Shown here: in pieces, positions 59,601 to 63,864 of the stretch
Numbering within the stretch: position 1 is the stretch's first letter
How the letters are laid out: each line of letters begins with the position of its first letter
Origin: Sinotaia quadrata
Taxonomy: Eukaryota; Mollusca; Gastropoda; Architaenioglossa; Viviparidae
Direction: 5' to 3'
Length of the DNA stretch: 64,000 nt
Assembly (NCBI GenBank): GCA_028829895.1
Contig: CM054182.1
Location: 32,906,879-32,970,878 of the forward strand
The notes under the pieces: model-generated
The model's input: the letters and a program-made list of their open reading frames with translations, nothing else
The model's database searches: none
What the model was told of the DNA's origin: nothing
Program-made: the position numbers and the translations under genes

Positions 59601-61517
59601 TTAGCATTTGCAAAACATATTTATTTTATTTACAAACAATATTTAATCAATATGATTATACACATTTTCTTTCCTGTTATTAATTATAATAAATTCACAA
59701 CAAAAGAGTCATAAGCATTTCTCCTGTAGTAATTTAAAGAAAAAATCGATAACTCTTAGGCATTTTGAAATTCAAATTAAAACAAATTTATTCATATACT
59801 TGAATATATTCATAAATCTAAATCAAATGTAAATTTATAGCACATGAAAAATCATAAAATTTCAACAAATTTACATACTTATGAATAGGGCTGTCAATTT
59901 TTTCTAAAATGCTGCAACTCACGATCACTACACAAAGCTACTTAATCATTAAGCTCTATTGCACACAGTAGCCAAAGGTATGCATCTAATGACTTACTAA
60001 TAGTTATGATCTTTATATGTACAAGGCAAACTTTTATTTTTAATACAATCAATCATTACATAAACTAAAGTAAACTAAAACTAAATAAAATATCAACAAC
60101 AATAACGTATTTAAAAATAGGGCATCAAGTTTAATCGCCCTTTGCCGATAGAATTTCATCGCACAAATTGCATTTCGTCGTGTCACTATCCAATCGCTTG
60201 GCGTAACTTCACACAGACGATGTCTTCCCCATATTAAAAATATTACGTTATTATTTAATTTATTGACAAGTTTGTTTACTGAAGTCTTATTAACATCAAT
60301 AACATGCTACACTTGTTAACGAGCACAACAACCACAAGTTTGTTTACTGAAGTCTTATTAACATCAATAACATGCTACACTTGTTAACGAACACAACAAC
60401 CACAAGTTTGTTTACTGAAGTCTTATTAACATCAGTAACATGCTACACTTGTTAACAAGCACAACAACCACAAGTTTGTTTACTGAAGTCTTATTAACAT
60501 CAATAACATGCTACACTTGTTAATGAGCACAACAACCACAAGCGAAAAGAAAGGGCACGAGTTGCAATAGAGATTATACTAATTTTAGAACGGGTACCCG
60601 GGTACCTGTTTTTTTAGAAAAAATTGACAGTCCTAGTCATAAATGTATCATAAATTTGTCATTTATGTGCAATTTAAATTTGCTTAAATCCTCATAAACA
60701 TTTTGTTTAGATGAGTTTATTTGAGCTTACATTGAAATTAAACTTGGTTTTTTGCATTGTGCTGTATATGTATGAGAAGAGTTTGGTGTATTTACTGCAT
60801 TTCTGGCAACTAATTTAGGGATCTAATGAAATGGATAAACTCTCTAGACTACAACAAGATTACAACTAACTTCTGGTTTCTCAAGCTTGGTTTTTTGCAT
60901 TGTGCTGTATATGTATGAGAAGAGTTTGGTGTATTTACTGCATTTCTGGCAACTAATTTAGGGATCTAATGAAATGGATAAACTCTCTAGACTACAACAA
61001 GATTACAATTAACTTCTGGTTTCTCAAGCAGTTAAAAAAAATCGACAGCACAATACATTAACAAATTGAATGTTTCAAATTTTTCAAGTGTCATAGTATA
61101 AATATATTGTATTTTTGTGGTCCCTCCTGTTTTCATCATTCTTTTCCTCTCATGGGCAAATACAGCATCTATAAACTTGTGAGGAGCATACTCTTTTATC
61201 AATATGAATTAAAATATCTAACAGGATTTTGACTTTTCCTACACTTAATTAGAAAATACAACAATTATGATTTCACTTATTTCCAGTTAAGCTACATTTC
61301 TTTCTTGGTCTTTAAGGTTGCTCATTATAAATGATAAATACAAACACTCCCAAAAATATCTATTTATGAAAATATTTGTGCTAAAGTTAAAGTGACTGAC
61401 CATGGGCTGTAACTAATGTACGTTGCAGTGACAGAAGTAATGTTCCTTTGGGATGTCTTGCAGTAGTAAAACCAACATTGGGATATGTATGCCTGCCAAA
61501 TCTTGAATCATAATTGT
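10033..61517 (-). CDS. ADAM17: ADAM17/TACE-like membrane metalloprotease-disintegrin, 5'-partial, 15 exons
   Basis: ADAM17 (TACE) is a type I membrane zinc protease that sheds ectodomains of growth factors, cytokines and receptors at the cell surface. Fifteen minus-strand exons join in frame (1481 nt; 492 aa plus stop). Visible in order: zinc site HEVGHNWGTPHD, Met-turn MWPYSVSG, disintegrin domain starting CGDG, the CxxCC and CYLGLC cysteine motifs of the membrane-proximal domain, a juxtamembrane helix ending SINEFG, a transmembrane segment containing WIP, and a tail of about 160 residues. The cysteine pattern and the WIP in the membrane segment fit ADAM17 rather than ADAM10 (compared from memory). 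Signal peptide, pro-domain and first half of the protease domain are missing and expected above 64 kb. Every intron is GT-AG. The gene spans more than 51 kb because the introns are filled with repeats. Orthology is inferred; the family call is firm. Confidence 0.93.
10565..11130. repeat. ~38-bp minisatellite, about 14 copies
   Basis: Unit AAATCAAGAAAGTGATGTC followed by a variable TGTTATGGGATCAATA or AGTAAAGGGATTAATTATAT. Two sub-families sit in order: TCTGTTATGGGAT copies at the low-coordinate end, TCAGTAAAGGGAT copies after about 10810. Confidence 0.9.
12172..12462. repeat. ~25-30 bp minisatellite around AATAGTCAGAAGTGTGACTG
   Basis: About ten imperfect copies of AATAGTCAGAAGTGTGACTG with variable linkers (TTTGTAG, TAGATGTAG, TTG). 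Ends in an A-rich run at 12463. Confidence 0.88.
15631..15702 (-). CDS. ADAM17: ADAM17-like exon 14: acidic tail segment, acceptor uncertain
   Basis: The donor end is fixed by GTTTGT after ...SSTEEAT plus one base, which joins in frame to the last exon. With the acceptor GTCATAG the exon is 72 nt and encodes an acidic/Ser tract (DYFDSDSESSDSDED). Two other acceptors exist: one at 15801 gives a 171-nt exon, also in frame; one at 15822, with the best pyrimidine tract, reads into a stop after five codons. Exon 13 can also join exon 15 directly in frame, so this may be a cassette. DSDSESSDSDED resembles a casein kinase 2 substrate region (inference). Confidence 0.65.
15703..16676 (-). other. Intron between tail exons 13 and 14
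   Basis: 974 bp. The part up to 15822 is possible alternative exon 14 sequence. The stretch near 15960-16200 is richer in GC and CG than its surroundings but shows no recognisable feature. Confidence 0.6.
16677..16785 (-). CDS. ADAM17: ADAM17-like exon 13: cytoplasmic tail
   Basis: 109 nt encoding MSFLSSGKMSAQESNPVPLH, then SDGQQYIDNKQGFEQN and one base. Polar and unrecognised in sequence, but open, with acceptor TTACATAG and perfect donor GTAAGT, and in phase with its neighbours. The leading Met is an internal codon, not a start. Confidence 0.78.
16786..18064 (-). other. Intron between exons 12 and 13, with microsatellite and 85-bp repeat
   Basis: 1.28 kb. Contains a compound (TG)n/(AG)n microsatellite at about 17011-17116. 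At about 17319-17505 there are roughly two and a half copies of an ~83-bp unit starting GAGTTCCTAGC and including GGTATGTGGGTAAG. No exon seen. Confidence 0.7.
18065..18118 (-). CDS. ADAM17: ADAM17-like exon 12: basic start of the cytoplasmic tail
   Basis: 54 nt, both ends phase 0, encoding DTKRRETRLAIQKTFQYK. A basic cluster just inside the membrane is expected for a stop-transfer signal and is equivalent to DKK..KQYE in vertebrate ADAM17. Acceptor TTAAATAG, donor GTAAGG. Its length is divisible by three, so it could be skipped without a frameshift, but there is no evidence that it is. Confidence 0.82.
18119..19941 (-). other. Intron between exons 11 and 12
   Basis: 1.8 kb of AT-rich sequence with a short CA run (18413-18428) and a G-run at 19380-19392. 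Nothing else recognised. Confidence 0.6.
19942..20030 (-). CDS. ADAM17: ADAM17-like exon 11: transmembrane segment
   Basis: 89 nt encoding (A)VAMKNNIVAFIVILTAL, then IWIPASIFITQR. About 21 hydrophobic residues follow the Asn pair, with the WIP triplet found in ADAM17/TACE membrane segments of vertebrates and insects. Acceptor AATTTCCAG, donor GTATGA, phase 0. Confidence 0.92.
20215..21140. repeat. ~35-bp minisatellite, about 25 copies
   Basis: Unit ATTTAATATGGCTTAGCAGT followed by GAATCATAAAATAAC. Variants fall in blocks (ATACAGCTTAGC with CACAAAATTAC; GTGTAATACGGCTTAG with a deletion to ATGAATAAAATTAT). One block of several units is itself repeated (about 20520-20710 and 20755-20950), showing segmental duplication inside the array. 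Confidence 0.93.
21470..21720. repeat. ~65-bp tandem repeat, 4 copies
   Basis: Copies of GCTATCTGAGAAAAG...GTATTTTTCTGCTGTAATGAC with internal length changes. Confidence 0.85.
21885..22065. repeat. ~55-bp tandem repeat, 3 copies
   Basis: Repeated AAGTAAATCTCTCTTC(A/C)A(A/G)GTGAC with CAATAAGTCCC between. Directly followed by the TAAGTNCCA-type array. Confidence 0.75.
22080..22297. repeat. Minisatellite of AAGTGCCA/CACAnTAAG units, left half
   Basis: Diverged ~25-30 bp units such as AAGTGCCATATAGATAATG and CACACATTAAGTGTCACACA. Interrupted at 22298 by the long insertion and resumed at 24239. Confidence 0.8.
22298..24238. mobile_element. 1.94-kb LTR-like insertion with 5-bp target duplication
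   Basis: Begins TGTCACGG and ends CCGTGACA (perfect 8-bp inverted ends, TG...CA). It is flanked by CCTAC at 22293-22297 and 24239-24243. It interrupts a minisatellite that continues on the far side. Base composition is richer in GC and CpG than the surroundings. Internally it has a 33-bp motif (CGAGGCCTGACGGTTCTACA...) repeated at about 23238 and 23299. No reverse transcriptase or gag frame was seen, so it is best read as a solo long LTR or a non-autonomous LTR element. Confidence 0.82.
24239..24720. repeat. Minisatellite of AGTAACnCCACAATGCAAA units, right half
   Basis: Units such as AGTACCACAATGCAAAATGG and CACACTAAGTCACACAGTAA, organised as a higher-order repeat of about 60-70 bp containing GCCATACAGAAAGTACCTTAC. 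Confidence 0.9.
24721..25011. repeat. ~27-bp minisatellite around ATATGGAACATACAGTCACAC
   Basis: Diverged tandem copies with TAATAATATGGAACATACA and CAGTCACACTA. A related fragment reappears at about 27060-27200, on the other side of the candidate insertion. Confidence 0.8.
25017..26844. mobile_element. Candidate 1.83-kb LTR-like insertion
   Basis: The tandem array stops at 25016 and related array sequence restarts after 26849. Both edges carry ATAGG (25012-25016 and 26845-26849). Read on the minus strand the insert starts within one base of TGTCACTCC and ends AAAACA. This TG...CA layout with a 5-bp flank resembles the 22298 element, but the edges need a one-base shift. No coding frame seen. 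Confidence 0.45.
26870..27040. repeat. ~28-bp minisatellite, about 6 copies
   Basis: Unit AAGGAATACCAAGGGATGAT followed by ATGAAACT. Ends in diverged copies near 27040. Confidence 0.88.
27755..28720 (-). pseudogene. piggyBac transposon relic A, internally deleted
   Basis: Nucleotide similarity to relic C starts at AATCCAGCAATGAG (27752 versus 50253). It then jumps from GTAGAATTTACTAGGA straight to AGGTATGAAGTCAGG, so about 0.74 kb of the C copy (roughly 50385-51130) is missing. The other side matches relic B up to a TTAA at 28717-28720, where similarity stops. Reading frames are broken. Confidence 0.72.
28927..29008 (-). CDS. ADAM17: ADAM17-like exon 10: juxtamembrane (CANDIS-type) helix
   Basis: 82 nt encoding AGVCLEQDVQTFAKFFTFFG, then AMSINEF and one base. 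The last membrane-proximal cysteine is followed by an amphipathic, Phe-rich helix ending SINEFG. This matches VQDV...F..F..QLSINTFG in vertebrate ADAM17, the region described as a substrate- and membrane-interacting helix. Acceptor GATCTTTCAG, donor GTGAGT. Confidence 0.9.
29009..30146 (-). other. Intron between exons 9 and 10
   Basis: 1.14 kb with a (TG)n run at about 29234-29255 and another at about 30046-30077. Otherwise AT-rich with nothing recognised. Confidence 0.6.
30147..30262 (-). CDS. ADAM17: ADAM17-like exon 9: membrane-proximal domain
   Basis: 116 nt encoding AACMICCKEKGINDKYGPCL, then PTHLKLYYPSTC and YLGLCSE. It holds the C-x-x-CC motif and the CxxGxC motif of the ADAM17 membrane-proximal domain, whose disulphide pattern is known to set protease activity. 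All family cysteines in this stretch are present. Acceptor AGTAACAG, donor GTGAGA, ends in phase 0. Confidence 0.92.
30574..31685. mobile_element. 1.1-kb LTR-like insertion with 5-bp target duplication
   Basis: Begins TGTGACAAATTCTGACC and ends GGATATGTAACA, flanked by GTAGT at 30569-30573 and 31686-31690. The interior (about 30590-31450) is clearly richer in GC and CpG than the flanks, which suggests a recent insertion. No protein similarity recognised. Most likely a solo LTR of a family different from the TGTAGCCCC family. Confidence 0.75.
32371..33130 (-). mobile_element. Solo LTR of the TGTAGCCCC family
   Basis: Minus orientation: starts TGTAGCCCCCCTGTTAG at 33130 and ends ...CATCTACTTCA at 32371 (760 bp). 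Flanked by CATC (32367-32370) and CATC (33131-33134), a 4-bp target duplication. Sequence closely follows the LTR at 7423-8189. Confidence 0.88.
33838..33932 (-). CDS. ADAM17: ADAM17-like exon 8: cysteine-rich region
   Basis: 95 nt encoding (N)GECYKGRCKSYCARQEDI, then KNKSIVSCACEQN and one base. GxCxxGxCxxxC.......SCAC matches the ADAM17 segment before the membrane-proximal domain. Acceptor ATTTTAG, donor GTAAGG. Confidence 0.92.
33933..36760 (-). other. Intron between exons 7 and 8
   Basis: 2.8 kb. Contains the LTR at 35393-36186, a short direct repeat of ATATGATACTACTGTTTTT at 34923-34960 and A-rich stretches. GGTTCAAGTCCC at 34846-34857 matches a pol III B box but no A box or SINE body could be defined. 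Confidence 0.6.
35393..36186 (+). mobile_element. Degenerate solo LTR of the TGTAGCCCC family
   Basis: Starts TGTAGCCTGTTAG and ends CATCTACTTCG (expected CA end mutated). Flanks CATT and TATT are a possible 4-bp duplication with one change. More diverged from the other copies, with small insertions, so probably the oldest of the four. Confidence 0.75.
36761..36823 (-). CDS. ADAM17: ADAM17-like exon 7: start of cysteine-rich region
   Basis: 63 nt encoding (D)GNTLKCPHPEAFQDGTPCFN plus two bases. It corresponds to TGN..ECP......D.T.C in ADAM17. The acceptor ATGAG is weak, with a short pyrimidine stretch; the donor GTAAGT is perfect. The frame joins both sides. Confidence 0.88.
37015..37999 (-). 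pseudogene. piggyBac transposon relic B, carrying an internal minisatellite
   Basis: Minus-strand reading includes DFYWSADAFISN...F.RNHSISLTSYLHISD, recognisable as the early transposase region of piggyBac (YWS.D......F...M.R..F..I...LH..D). It matches relic C at 51.1-51.4 kb in nucleotide sequence. The end is shared with relic A up to TTAA at 37996-37999. Frames are broken, and one short segment is tandemly amplified. Confidence 0.78.
37176..37445. repeat. 52-bp minisatellite, 5 copies, derived from piggyBac sequence
   Basis: Unit GCACCTTGAAGTACAGTGTA then CCTTTTGGTGTTAGAGGTGA and GGTCTACCAATA. The same stretch occurs once in relic C (about 51310-51370) and once in relic A (about 28045-28105), so the array arose by local duplication within this copy. 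Confidence 0.9.
39129..39230 (-). CDS. ADAM17: ADAM17-like exon 6: second half of disintegrin domain
   Basis: 102 nt encoding (S)DFSHECCLNCQVAPAKTMC, EGENSFTCKMTSYC and the first two bases of Asp. CSD...CC.NCQ...C......TC....YC follows ADAM17 cysteine by cysteine. Acceptor TTTTCAG; donor GTATCC is weak but is the only GT that keeps the frame into the 36.8 kb exon. Confidence 0.92.
39924..40500 (-). mobile_element. Internally deleted hAT transposon, 577 bp, ends intact
   Basis: Inverted ends CAGGGGTCTCCAAAC and GTTTGGAAACCCCTG. 8-bp flanks AGTTATAC (39916-39923) and AGTTACAC (40501-40508). The minus strand still reads a decayed hAT C-terminal dimerisation domain, with CVNKHFQD then YVKNNLRTNLSEDNLRSLL and NLKPE. 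So this is a deletion derivative of an autonomous, ZBED-related hAT element, not a bare MITE. Confidence 0.88.
40783..41110 (+). pseudogene. pogo/Tigger-type transposase N-terminal fragment
   Basis: Begins near CAGGTATTCTCTATTTTAC, a pogo-like end. Then ATG at 40813 reads MAPKHVNQTKTLRDDKK before a stop. Further on, in shifting frames, VLKRLDSL, CVAIIKNRE, IREFSKTTSPLSA and a trace of an LW..E segment follow the CENP-B-type DNA-binding order of Tigger transposases. Frameshifts and stops make it a pseudogene. Moderate similarity judged by eye. Confidence 0.6.
41113..41472. mobile_element. 360-bp short inverted-repeat element
   Basis: Ends CACTGGTGCCTCGATA and TATTGAGGCACCAGTG are inverted repeats (10 perfect bp, then partial). 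The CCTCGATAAATG style recalls pogo/Tigger MITEs. A TA precedes the left end but AA follows the right, so the TA target duplication is not clean. No coding frame. Confidence 0.65.
42462..42588 (-). CDS. ADAM17: ADAM17-like exon 5: first half of disintegrin domain
   Basis: 127 nt encoding KKPEEGFCGDGILSSGEQCD, then VGMAPDDRCC, TTNCLLKNRATC and two bases. The spacing CGxxxxxxGEQCDxG...CC...C.L....C matches the start of the ADAM17 disintegrin domain. Acceptor CTTGACAG, donor GTACAT. An open frame runs upstream to an in-frame ATG, but that ATG lies before the acceptor and is not a real start. Confidence 0.92.
42903..43274. repeat. 35-39 bp minisatellite, left half
   Basis: Unit CATTTACACACCTCTAACAA then TCCATAGCCTGTCTGATGT. 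Two length forms alternate, with or without GATGT. It stops in mid-unit at 43274, where the solo LTR begins. The long open plus-strand frame here is a product of the repeat. Confidence 0.93.
43275..44191 (-). mobile_element. Solo LTR of the TGTAGCCCC family inserted in a minisatellite
   Basis: Minus orientation: TGTAGCCCCTGTTAG start at 44191 and ...CACCCCATCACA end at 43275 (917 bp). TGTC on both sides (43271-43274, 44192-44195) is the 4-bp target duplication. The first ~600 bp follow the other LTRs. The 3' part after the AATAAA region is unrelated to theirs, so it defines a subfamily with a different R/U5. Confidence 0.9.
44192..44535. repeat. 35-39 bp minisatellite, right half
   Basis: Continues the same CATTTACACACCTTTAACAA unit directly after the LTR. 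The first copies carry CACCTTTAAC like the last copies on the left, as expected for one array split by insertion. Confidence 0.93.
44605..44775. repeat. ~38-bp tandem repeat, about 4 copies
   Basis: Unit TAATAATAATACTATATGTG then GAAATTTTATTATAC, nearly identical between copies. Confidence 0.9.
46702..46768 (-). CDS. ADAM17: ADAM17-like exon 4: end of the protease domain
   Basis: 67 nt encoding VLSPCSIDYISRALDSRPFC then LE and one base. It corresponds to the last helix of the metalloprotease domain (NNKxFSxCS...I...S..CF in the family). Acceptor is a long T-run ending GCAG; donor GTGAGT. It joins in frame to both neighbours. Confidence 0.9.
47694..47965 (+). pseudogene. Decayed hAT/ZBED-type zinc-finger fragment
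   Basis: Plus strand reads VFCSLCRCDFS in one frame, then NDVNHYLKSMHH and ATVNNFF in others. This follows the C-x2-C ... NDV..H....H ... FF pattern of the BED-like finger at the start of many hAT transposases. Stops and frameshifts separate the pieces. The CCTGTCAACTCTCTTG stretch upstream (about 47471) may be part of the same element. Confidence 0.6.
48340..48610. repeat. ~85-bp tandem repeat, 3 copies
   Basis: Copies of CTCTAGTTTTGTTTATT...ACTAAATA(T/C)TCCCTTCT...TACTGTGCA with poly-T length differences. Confidence 0.8.
49884..50078. mobile_element. hAT-type MITE, ~195 bp
   Basis: Ends AGGGGTCACCAAC and GTTGGTGACCCCT. TAGGGC flanks both sides (49878-49883 and 50079-50084), a 6-bp match that is probably the surviving part of an 8-bp duplication. 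It lies next to the end of piggyBac relic C. Confidence 0.78.
50230..51540 (-). pseudogene. piggyBac transposase pseudogene C, the longest copy
   Basis: Minus-strand reading, from high to low coordinate: an early region shared with relic B; FIPGHHLAIDESL with the first catalytic Asp; LQYIPSKPVKSGIK; then LCKFEIYLGHENP; GLGH; a frame-shifted FFDN; KGFP; CGRIKDK; then YNALMNGDIHDQTRMTVGRI. This is the order of motifs in a piggyBac DDD transposase. At least four frameshifts and several stops break it. The plus-strand ORF over the same span is only its shadow. Confidence 0.88.
53544..53680 (-). CDS. ADAM17: ADAM17-like exon 3: second half of zinc site and Met-turn
   Basis: 137 nt encoding (G)HNWGTPHD..., then CAPDPSEGGKFLMWPYSVSG and ...VNNK. 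It holds the second and third zinc histidines, the Asp after the third, and the Met-turn methionine. The pattern CAP...GGKxxM.P..VSG..xNN is characteristic of ADAM17/TACE. Acceptor TTTGTAG, donor GTATAT, ends in phase 0. Confidence 0.93.
53681..55978 (-). other. Intron 3' of the microexon
   Basis: 2.3 kb between the microexon and exon 3. Contains the 27-28 bp array at 55112-55462 and otherwise AT-rich DNA without recognised features. Confidence 0.7.
55112..55462. repeat. 27-28 bp minisatellite, about 13 copies
   Basis: Unit AAATAAGAAAAAATAACTTT then CGTTTCCC. A later subset has CGTTTCAC and AATAAGTTT. In the gene sense strand each unit offers a GGGAAACGAAAG and a pyrimidine-rich TTTTTTCTTATTT. 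It starts about 516 nt downstream of the microexon donor. Confidence 0.9.
55979..55984 (-). CDS. ADAM17: 6-nt microexon completing the HExxH zinc-binding site
   Basis: On the minus strand CAG is followed by AAGTAG and then GTAAGT. Inserted between the flanking exons (CAT G | AA GTA G | GG CAC) it gives H-E-V-G-H and keeps the frame. It supplies the catalytic Glu, the Val and one base of the Gly. The donor is a perfect GTAAGT. Upstream there is a long pyrimidine tract (about 56007-56034) and no AG on the minus strand for about 97 nt before the acceptor, an architecture suited to a tiny exon. Direct splicing of the neighbours would give H-G-H and kill the zinc site. Found by reasoning from protein and splice signals; no transcript seen. 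Confidence 0.88.
   Translation of the reverse strand, partial: K
55985..56085 (-). promoter_or_regulatory. Extended splice-acceptor region of the microexon
   Basis: On the minus strand there is no AG dinucleotide for about 97 nt before the CAG at 55985-55987. The stretch includes a pyrimidine-rich run (about 56007-56034) and a branch-point-like CTGAT near 56041. The run ends about 20 nt before the AG, so a distant branch point is likely. Such a zone steers the spliceosome to one acceptor and fits recognition of a tiny exon. Confidence 0.6.
56880..57080. repeat. ~60-bp tandem repeat, about 3 copies
   Basis: Copies of GTCTCTAGTATCTATCATTA then TAAGCTCCACTGATACCAAG, diverged and partly truncated. 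Confidence 0.75.
57870..58105. repeat. 39-bp minisatellite, about 6 copies
   Basis: Unit TCTGTATCCCTTCAAGATAC then CACAAGGAATGGAAACTAT. Because 39 is a multiple of three, the array stays open as a 13-residue repeat in frames on both strands. No splice or start context supports translation. Confidence 0.93.
60265..60540. repeat. ~70-bp tandem repeat, 4 copies, nearly identical
   Basis: Unit CAAGTTTGTTTACTGAAGTC then TTATTAACATCAATAACATG and CTACACTTGTTAACGAGCAC plus AACAACCA. Copies differ at only a few bases, so the expansion is recent. Confidence 0.93.
60743..61028. repeat. 143-bp tandem duplication, copies ~99% identical
   Basis: 60743-60885 and 60886-61028 both start CTTGGTTTTTTGCATTGTGC and end CTTCTGGTTTCTCAAG. 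One difference was seen (ACAACTAAC versus ACAATTAAC). Confidence 0.95.
61401..61517 (-). CDS. ADAM17: ADAM17-like exon 1 of window: end of the catalytic domain up to the zinc-site histidine
   Basis: 117 nt. It enters in phase 2 (two bases, then NYDSRFGRHTYPNVGF) and ends ...LVTAH plus one G. The acceptor is a good TTTCTTTCAG and the donor is GTCAGT. The end aligns with the stretch just before HELGH in ADAM17; the first zinc histidine is the last complete codon. The exon cannot splice directly to the 53.6 kb exon without losing the catalytic glutamate (see the microexon). The preceding exon, expected to end near a GGVC motif, was not found between 61.5 and 64 kb. Confidence 0.9.
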
Positions 61518-62218
61518 CTGAAAGAAAACATTTCAAACTATAAATGCAAAACAGTTAACTATAATTAGTCCTGTTCTATTTATAATTAGCATATCTTAGT
61601 TCTTTGATTAGGATTATGTGAACTTGTATCAGAACCAGATTTTCATGAAAATAAGCAAGAAAATGAGGGCTTAGTTCAGGCTAGTCCAACTAGCAGCCCA
61701 AGGAATGCAGCCCATAATGCCAGGTTTTGCAGCCCGTGGAGACAAAAATAATAAAAAAGAAAAAAAATTAACTTTGAAATAAGCGATTGCAGGAACTGTA
61801 TGGCTTTTGATAATTCTTCAATACTAGAGGGAGTATATTTACTGCCTGCACATCAAGTGCATATCATTTCCGGTGAAGGCAACTCTTTCTTTCATCATCT
61901 ATCCCATCTTGCGCTGGAAAACTGTCTTGATTTGGCATGAAAGCTGTAGGTATCTCAGTGATTTTGCCACATGTTTTGGTGGCTTGTGAAGTCTAATTGT
62001 TGTATGTATTTATTTTCACACTTATATTGACAAAAACTGAGTAAGGACAGCAAGAAGATGAAAATAGAAGTTCCAGACAACTCACTAAACTAACCAATCA
62101 AAGCACAGCTCAACCATGTGAATGAATGTACCAGAAACTCACCTGTAAATCATTAGTCAAATGCAGCTGACCGCTCAGGCAACATATATTTTGGCTCCCG
62201 GTATTAACAAAGTATACT
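61518..62218. other. Sequence upstream of exon 1, possible decayed hAT end
   Basis: CAGGCTAGTCCAACTAGCAG at 61678 and the following GCAGCCC repeats resemble a degenerate hAT end of the kind seen elsewhere in the window, but no partner end or target duplication was found. No preceding ADAM17 exon recognised. Confidence 0.4.
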
Positions 62219-62434
62219 CAGAGGTGTAGTGGGGTGGGGATGGAGGGGGACGGCATCCCTACTTTTTTGTATGGACACGCCCCCTCTCCCCCAGTACTTT
62301 TGTTCCAAAAATCCACATTGGCAGAGTTTGCGTAAAATAAACATTTATTAATTTAATTTGATCTATAACTTTCATTTAGTAGAGTTTCTGGTGTCCCCTC
62401 CCCCCCACACTTCTTTTTTAAGACTACACCCCTG
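62219..62434. mobile_element. hAT-type MITE, 216 bp
   Basis: Ends CAGAGGTGTAGT and a complementary ACTACACCCCTG. Flanks AGTATACT (62211-62218) and AGTTAACT (62435-62442) are an 8-bp duplication with two changes. Interior has a GC-rich GGGGTGGGGATGG stretch. Non-coding. Confidence 0.75.
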
Positions 62435-62442
62435 AGTTAACT

Positions 62443-63290
62443 CATTCTACTAACCTTATTGCTGGTTATCAATACAGCAGGAAATCATCCTCTGTATATA
62501 TTACTGCTGAATTTATGTGGTTTTTCTTGCCTAACTAATATTATATTCATGCTCTCTTGACATTCACTTTATTTTATACTGTTATATTTCGCTTATGATA
62601 TTTCAAAATGTATGATGACCATGTAAGTAAGAGTGTTCTGTCAGAAAACACATGAGGATAATTTCTTAGCCCATGTGTATTTTATTGGCAGATCAGCACT
62701 TTGTCAGAGACTATCTGAGACTTTATGTATGATATCTGAGACGTTGAGTTCAATGAGCATAGAGCTGCGAAACAATGCCAGAACAGAACCACTATCCTGG
62801 ATGTTGACTTTGATGAGATTTTTACTACAAGCAGCACCAAAGCAGAAAGAATCCACATGCCAAGGATTGGTTCAACAGACCATGTGAGCATTTGCTAATA
62901 ACATGCATTGGGACTTAGACTGCACATCAGCCATACCAAAAGTTATGTATTTATAAAGTCACAACCACACAGCTTCAGCCAAGATACAATAGAATTCACT
63001 CAAACTTATATCAAACAATTTTAGAGTTCACTCAGAAATATTCAGTGTTCTCTTAGAAAACTCATTATGGTTTGCTTATACAAACAAACTAAATAACTAC
63101 TACAGTGCCAAAGGACTCAAAATGAAATTCTCTTAAGATACCACATGTTGTGATACAGGTACTTAAATATATATATATATCTATATCTTATTGTAACTGG
63201 TTGAACTATTGCTGTATGTAACCATGCTGTCCGATGTTATTTCTTGTTTAATACATTTATTGTTACTAAATAGACCACTCATGTTAGCAT
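62443..63290. other. Upstream intronic sequence, nothing recognised
   Basis: No exon or clear repeat. A short AT run lies at about 63166-63184. Short ORFs on both strands here show no family motif. Confidence 0.4.
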
Positions 63291-63297
63291 CACTCAC

Positions 63298-63842
63298 ATG
63301 TTATATGTTGTAGTTTGTCACCTGTATTTACTTATCCTGGCTGAATGTGTCAGAGGGCTCAAGCTATCTTCTAGAGCTATCACTTTTCTATTGTGTGCTA
63401 TCTTTTATCTTTCTAACACTTGTGGCCAGCTAGAAGGTGTGCTTAGGGGATTAGCCCAAGGTTCAAGGCAGCCGGGGTGGTGGAGAATTAACATCTTGCC
63501 CATCTCCCAGCAAAACGTCACACACATTTCACATGTTGTCAAGAGTTTGTCAAATGAAATAGAAGAGGAAGACTTTACTGACTTTTGTGAGAATATTGAA
63601 GTGGTGAGTAAAGAATCTGGATCAAGGTTTTTGGAATTTGATGACGTGAAAAATAAACTACATCGCTACAATGATCCTTTGACTGTAAATATCAAGGAAC
63701 AGCCCATCAAAGTTTTGGAATTTGATGACGTGAAAAATAAACTACATCGCTACAATGATCCTTTGACTGTAAATATCAAGGAACAGCCATCAAAGTTTCA
63801 GCTTGACCTGTGTGATTTTCCAGCTGACCTTTTTTTTTTTTA
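63298..63842 (+). pseudogene. hAT transposase fragment (ZBED5/GTF2IRD2-like) with a 28-codon duplication
   Basis: An open frame of 181 codons. Its second half reads RFLEFDDVKNKL, HRYNDPLTVNIKEQP, KFQLDLCDFPAD. This follows the RF.DF......L..F.NPF.V......P...QLELIDLQ.D segment of hAT transposases related to ZBED5 and GTF2IRD2. The segment LEFDDVKNKLHRYNDPLTVN and on is duplicated in tandem (84 bp, in frame; starts 63631 and 63715). No start context or full domain, so a relic. The first half (membrane-like MLYVVV...) is not recognisable. Confidence 0.7.
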
Positions 63843-63864
63843 AGGCAGAACAAAAAAAGGAAAG

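Larger units (their letters stand above)
55985..61400 (-). other. Intron 5' of the microexon
   Basis: 5.4 kb. Includes a (TA)n run at about 56166-56185, a TG run at 56577-56628 and four tandem-repeat blocks (56880-57080, 57870-58105, 60265-60540, 60743-61028). No other exon was found, and nothing coding for the zinc-site residues other than the microexon. Confidence 0.65.

Noticed and set aside
53544..61517. Direct splice of the 61.4 kb exon to the 53.6 kb exon as the main transcript
   Set aside because: It is in frame but gives H-G-H and removes the catalytic Glu; kept only as a possible skipped isoform.
61678..61745. hAT end CAGGCTAGTCCAACTAGCAG
   Set aside because: No partner terminus or 8-bp duplication found; left as a remark only.
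62682..62891. Minus-strand ORF that might be the preceding ADAM17 exon
   Set aside because: No match to the expected catalytic-domain sequence and no suitable splice phase.
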